From: Sphingobium sp. 15-1
Lineage (GTDB): Bacteria; Pseudomonadota; Alphaproteobacteria; Sphingomonadales; Sphingomonadaceae
DNA length: 64,000 bases
Direction of reading: 5' to 3'
NCBI RefSeq assembly: GCF_013375535.1
Contig: NZ_JABXJG010000002.1
Span: forward strand, 62,001-126,000
Each line of letters begins with the position of its first letter. The stretch's first letter is position 1. This document shows, piece after piece, positions 61,091 through 64,000 of this stretch. The position numbers were made by a program, and so were the translations under genes. Below the pieces are notes generated by a model. That model was not told where the DNA came from, did no database searches, and worked only from the letters and a program-made list of their open reading frames with translations.

Positions 61091-63057
61091 GGGGACGGCA
61101 TCACCGGCTGAGCGCGCTGGCGGCGAGCGCGGCGCTGATCCTGTCGTCTTGCGGCGGCGGGGGAGGAGGAGGCAGCGGCACGCCGACGCCCAGTCCGACG
61201 CCGACGCCCACGCCGACCAGCCTTTATACGGCGCCCGCGCAGGAAGCGCTGACGGTAGCGGATGTGGAGTCGGTCGTTGCCCATGCCGTGGCAGAGGCGC
61301 GGGCGCGAAATCTGCCCGCCGTGATCGCCGTGACGGATCGGGTCGGCAATGTGCTGGCAGTGTTCCGCATGACCGGTGCGCGCGCGAGCGCTACCACCAG
61401 CGCGGCGCCCAATGGCGACAATATCGACGCGCAGAATCTGACGGTTCCGGCGGAGGCGGGGGCCATCGCGAAGGCGATCACCGGCGCCTATCTGTCAAGC
61501 GGCGGCAACGCCTTTTCCACCCGCACGGCGAGCATGATCGTGCAGCAGCATTTCCCGCCCGCGCCGACCACGGCAGGGCTGGAGAGCGGGCCGCTGTTCG
61601 GCGTGCAGTTTAGCCAATTGCCTTGTTCGGACTTGGCGGCGCGGTTCGTTTCCTCAGGCGCGACGGCGATGATCGGGCCGAAGCGTTCGCCCCTGGGGCT
61701 GGCGGCCGATCCGGGCGGGTTTCCGCTTTACAAGAATGGCGTGGTGGTCGGCGGCATCGGCGTGATGGCGGACGGCGTCTATGGTTCCGACACCAATATC
61801 CTCGACGACGACAATGATCCCGAGGAATATATCGCGCTCGCCGGGACTTTGGGGTTCGAGGCGCCGGAGGCGGTCCGCGCCAACCGCATCACCGTGGACG
61901 GCACGTTGCTGCGCTATTCCGATGCGGCCTATTCCGGCCTGATCGCGACGGGCGGGGTGAGCTTCGCTGCCATCAACGGCAGCGCAGGATCGCTGGTCGC
62001 GGTGCGCGGCTATTATGGCGATCCCGCGCCGATGATCCTGGCGGGCATCGCCTACGGCACCGAAGCATCGGGCGTGCGGCGGGCGCGAACCGCCGAATTT
62101 TCGAAGGCCGACGCCTTCGTCCTGACCGACGGGTCGGGCAATGACCGCTTCCCGATCCGGGCCGGGACCGATGCGGGCGACGTGGCGCAGCCGCTGACGG
62201 CGGCGGAAGCAGCCGCGATCCTCGAAGAAGCCTTCACCATCATGAGCCGGGCGCGGGCGCAGATCCGCCAGCCGCTCGACAGCAGGGCGCAGGTGACGAT
62301 CAGCCTGGTCGACACCCGAGGGCAGGCGCTGGGCATCGTCCGCTCGCCCGATGCGCCGATCTTCGGCACGGATGTGAGCTTGCAGAAGGCGCGGACGGCG
62401 GCCTTCTTCTCCAATTCCCATGCCGCCTCGGACCTGCTGGCGAGCGGCAGCGCGGACGTCGCCGCATTTGTCGGCAAGGCGCGAACCTTCCTCAACGATC
62501 CCACCGCGCTGACCGGCCGGCATGCGTTCACCGACCGCGCCAATGGCAATCTGTCCCGGCCCTATTTCCCCGATGGCGAGGTCGGGCGGCCCAATGGCCC
62601 CTTTTCCCGGCCCATCGCGCAGTTCAATCCCTTCTCCACCGGCCTGCAATCGGCGCTGGTGGTGGGTGATCTCGCCGCACATCTCGCTTATGTGACGGGC
62701 GTCAGCGCGACCGACACGCCGCAGCGCTGCTCGGCGGTTCCGACCGTCTCCAACCAGAACCGGGTGCAGAACGGCATTCAGATATTTCCCGGTTCCGTGC
62801 CCATCTATCGCGGCACTATGCTGGTCGGCGCGATCGGCGTGTCGGGCGACGGCATCGATCAGGACGATATGATCGGCTTCCTCGGCCTCAACAATGCTGG
62901 GACGCGGGTGGGAGGAATCGGCAATGCGCCCGCCGCGATCCGGTCCGACCAGATCGTCGTCGATCTGGGCAATGCGACCGTGCGGCTGCGCTATGTGAGT
63001 TGCCCCTTCGCGCCGTTCCTCGACAGTTCGTCGCAAAATGTCTGCGCGGGGCTGTAA
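61087..63057 (+). CDS. Lipoprotein with two GlcG/HbpS-like (heme-binding) domains
   Basis: A 656-residue lipoprotein: lipobox LSSC with Cys at residue 22, then a glycine run and a PT-repeat linker (PTPSPTPTPTPT). Domain 1 starts LTVADVESVVAHAVAEARARNLPAVIAVTDRVGNVLAVFRM and domain 2 LTAAEAAAILEEAFTIMSRARAQIRQPLDSRAQVTISLVDTRGQALGIV, both of the GlcG/HbpS form in which members bind heme. Each half also has the later GGIGVMADG or GAIGVSGDG segment, so it is an internal duplication. Start overlaps the cytochrome stop. Heme binding here is inference from family and neighbour. Confidence 0.82.
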   Translation: MRGRHHRLSALAASAALILSSCGGGGGGGSGTPTPSPTPTPTPTSLYTAPAQEALTVADVESVVAHAVAEARARNLPAVIAVTDRVGNVLAVFRMTGARASATTSAAPNGDNIDAQNLTVPAEAGAIAKAITGAYLSSGGNAFSTRTASMIVQQHFPPAPTTAGLESGPLFGVQFSQLPCSDLAARFVSSGATAMIGPKRSPLGLAADPGGFPLYKNGVVVGGIGVMADGVYGSDTNILDDDNDPEEYIALAGTLGFEAPEAVRANRITVDGTLLRYSDAAYSGLIATGGVSFAAINGSAGSLVAVRGYYGDPAPMILAGIAYGTEASGVRRARTAEFSKADAFVLTDGSGNDRFPIRAGTDAGDVAQPLTAAEAAAILEEAFTIMSRARAQIRQPLDSRAQVTISLVDTRGQALGIVRSPDAPIFGTDVSLQKARTAAFFSNSHAASDLLASGSADVAAFVGKARTFLNDPTALTGRHAFTDRANGNLSRPYFPDGEVGRPNGPFSRPIAQFNPFSTGLQSALVVGDLAAHLAYVTGVSATDTPQRCSAVPTVSNQNRVQNGIQIFPGSVPIYRGTMLVGAIGVSGDGIDQDDMIGFLGLNNAGTRVGGIGNAPAAIRSDQIVVDLGNATVRLRYVSCPFAPFLDSSSQNVCAGL

Positions 63058-63060
63058 GGG

Positions 63061-64000
63061 ATGGGCCTGGTCTCGCTCCTGCTGCTGTTCGCGCTGGCCC
63101 AGCCGGGGGAACCTGTGCCTCCGCCTCCGCCGGAAAACTGGCAGGAGATATTGGACGCCGACGGGCAATCCATCGAGGGCCGCCGCCGTCCCGGTTATGA
63201 AGCGCCGCTGCCCGATGCGGTTCGCCAAGATAATAAAGGCGCCGTTCGAGCGCCGCCGCCTGAGGCTTTCCCCACGGATCAGGTGCCGATCCCCGACCGC
63301 TGGCGGCTGATCGAGAGCTTGGGCGTGGTAAAGGAACGCTGGTTCGATCCCTATGGCCAGAACACGCTGAAGGGCGACCGGCCCATCGACCGCGAAAAGG
63401 TCAAGTGGCTGCCGATCAAGGGCGAGGACTGGTTCTTCGTCGCCAATGCGGTCAGCGACACGGTGCTGGAGCCGCGTACCTTCCCGATCCCGGTCGGCGT
63501 GCAGACGACCCAGCGGCCCGGCAGCCTGGACGTCTTCGGCAAGGATGCGAGCCTTGTGTTCAGCCAGACCTTCATTGGCGGCGTGGCGTTGATCAAGGGC
63601 GCGACCGCCTTCAAACCGCCCGAGATCGAATATCGGTTGACGCTGGCGCTCAACGTCAATCATGTGAATGTGCCCGAACGGCGCGTGCTGTTCGTGCAGC
63701 CGTCCAAGCCGTCGCACCGCACGGACCATTTTTTGGGCGTGCAGGAAGCCTTTGTCGACTATCACCTAGCCAACACCTCGGATCGCTATGATTTCCGGTC
63801 CGTGCGCGTGGGCATCCAGCCGTTCCAGTCGGATTTTCGCGGTTTCCTGTTCAATGACCAGCAGTTGGGTATCCGGCTGTTCGGCAATCGCGACAATAAC
63901 CGTTTCCAGTTCAACCTGGCGGCTTTCTGGCGACTGGAGAAGGACACCAATAGCGGCCTCAATTCCGTTGTGCAGTCACCGCGCAAGGATTGGGTGTTTG
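63061..64000 (+). CDS. Probable outer-membrane beta-barrel protein (3' end outside window)
   Basis: Open from ATG 63061 to the end of the window (313 codons visible). A short hydrophobic start (GLVSLLLLFALAQ) and proline-rich stretch precede a region of alternating polar/apolar strands (for example IEYRLTLALNVNHVNVPERRVLFVQPS and FRSVRVGIQPFQSDFRGFLFNDQQLGIRLFGNRDNNRFQFNLAAFWRLEK), which resembles porin strands and turns. No heme motif or known domain is recognised. Three bases after the lipoprotein stop, so the fourth heme-related neighbour. It may be a porin for the cytochrome or a receptor; function unknown. Confidence 0.7.
   Translation, partial: MGLVSLLLLFALAQPGEPVPPPPPENWQEILDADGQSIEGRRRPGYEAPLPDAVRQDNKGAVRAPPPEAFPTDQVPIPDRWRLIESLGVVKERWFDPYGQNTLKGDRPIDREKVKWLPIKGEDWFFVANAVSDTVLEPRTFPIPVGVQTTQRPGSLDVFGKDASLVFSQTFIGGVALIKGATAFKPPEIEYRLTLALNVNHVNVPERRVLFVQPSKPSHRTDHFLGVQEAFVDYHLANTSDRYDFRSVRVGIQPFQSDFRGFLFNDQQLGIRLFGNRDNNRFQFNLAAFWRLEKDTNSGLNSVVQSPRKDWVF

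Noticed and set aside
61654..63765. 703-codon minus-strand frame opposite the GlcG-type lipoprotein
   Set aside because: Covers two plus-strand genes with clear signals and domain features, so it is a shadow.

Overview
The window is high-GC, tightly packed DNA that looks like a chromosome of an aerobic alphaproteobacterium of the Sphingomonadales (Sphingobium/Sphingomonas-like). The grounds are the oxygen-dependent cobalamin pathway (CobG, CobF, CobN), the style of the TonB receptor and lipoprotein signal sequences, ATGA-type gene overlaps, and a candidate EcfG-type promoter. No tRNA, rRNA, CRISPR array, transposase or prophage gene was seen. All positions and calls come from reading the sequence; nothing was searched.

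Layout. 1-2711 (+): end of a late cobalamin cluster (cobS end, cobC, cbiB, cobU). 2884-8561 (-): a tripartite RND efflux operon (outer-membrane factor, pump, adaptor), divergent from an OmpR-type regulator and its histidine kinase (8804-10905, +), with three 10-bp-spaced half-sites between them. 11358-16199 (+): the PrkA/YeaH/SpoVR stress operon, then a small unknown gene. 16573-24935 (-): corrin-ring genes cobG-H-I-J-L-E-M-B-F behind a cobalamin riboswitch, with cobK inverted in their midst. 25352-32555 (-): a second B12 operon (NiCoT transporter, cobW, cobN, cobO, bluB) behind its own riboswitch. 33066-40107: LysR regulator divergent from a second RND operon. 40226-43977 (-): an 80-aa protein, a formylglycine-generating-enzyme homologue and a TonB receptor. 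44297-64000 (+): one run of at least eight co-directional genes: secreted CHAT protein, CHASE2 adenylate cyclase, small exported FecR-like protein, TpsB transporter, 2493-aa TpsA exoprotein, pentaheme cytochrome c, GlcG/HbpS-like lipoprotein and the start of a probable beta-barrel protein.

How they work together. The B12 genes cover cobalt uptake (NiCoT, CobW), corrin ring synthesis, chelation (CobN), adenosylation (CobO), lower-ligand synthesis (BluB) and part of nucleotide-loop assembly. CobA, CobQ and the CobS/CobT chelatase partners are not in the window. The last 20 kb is the least understood part: a caspase-like CHAT protein, a membrane cyclase, a two-partner secretion pair and heme proteins are arranged as one likely transcription unit.

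Most unusual points: a palindromic repeat and a second short repeat read in frame inside cobN; cobK with no ATG/GTG start but a well-placed Shine-Dalgarno before an ATT; bluB whose conserved N-terminus requires a CTG start in a CTGA overlap; a Shine-Dalgarno-masking hairpin in the cobG leader; and the CHAT/cyclase/TPS/heme operon.
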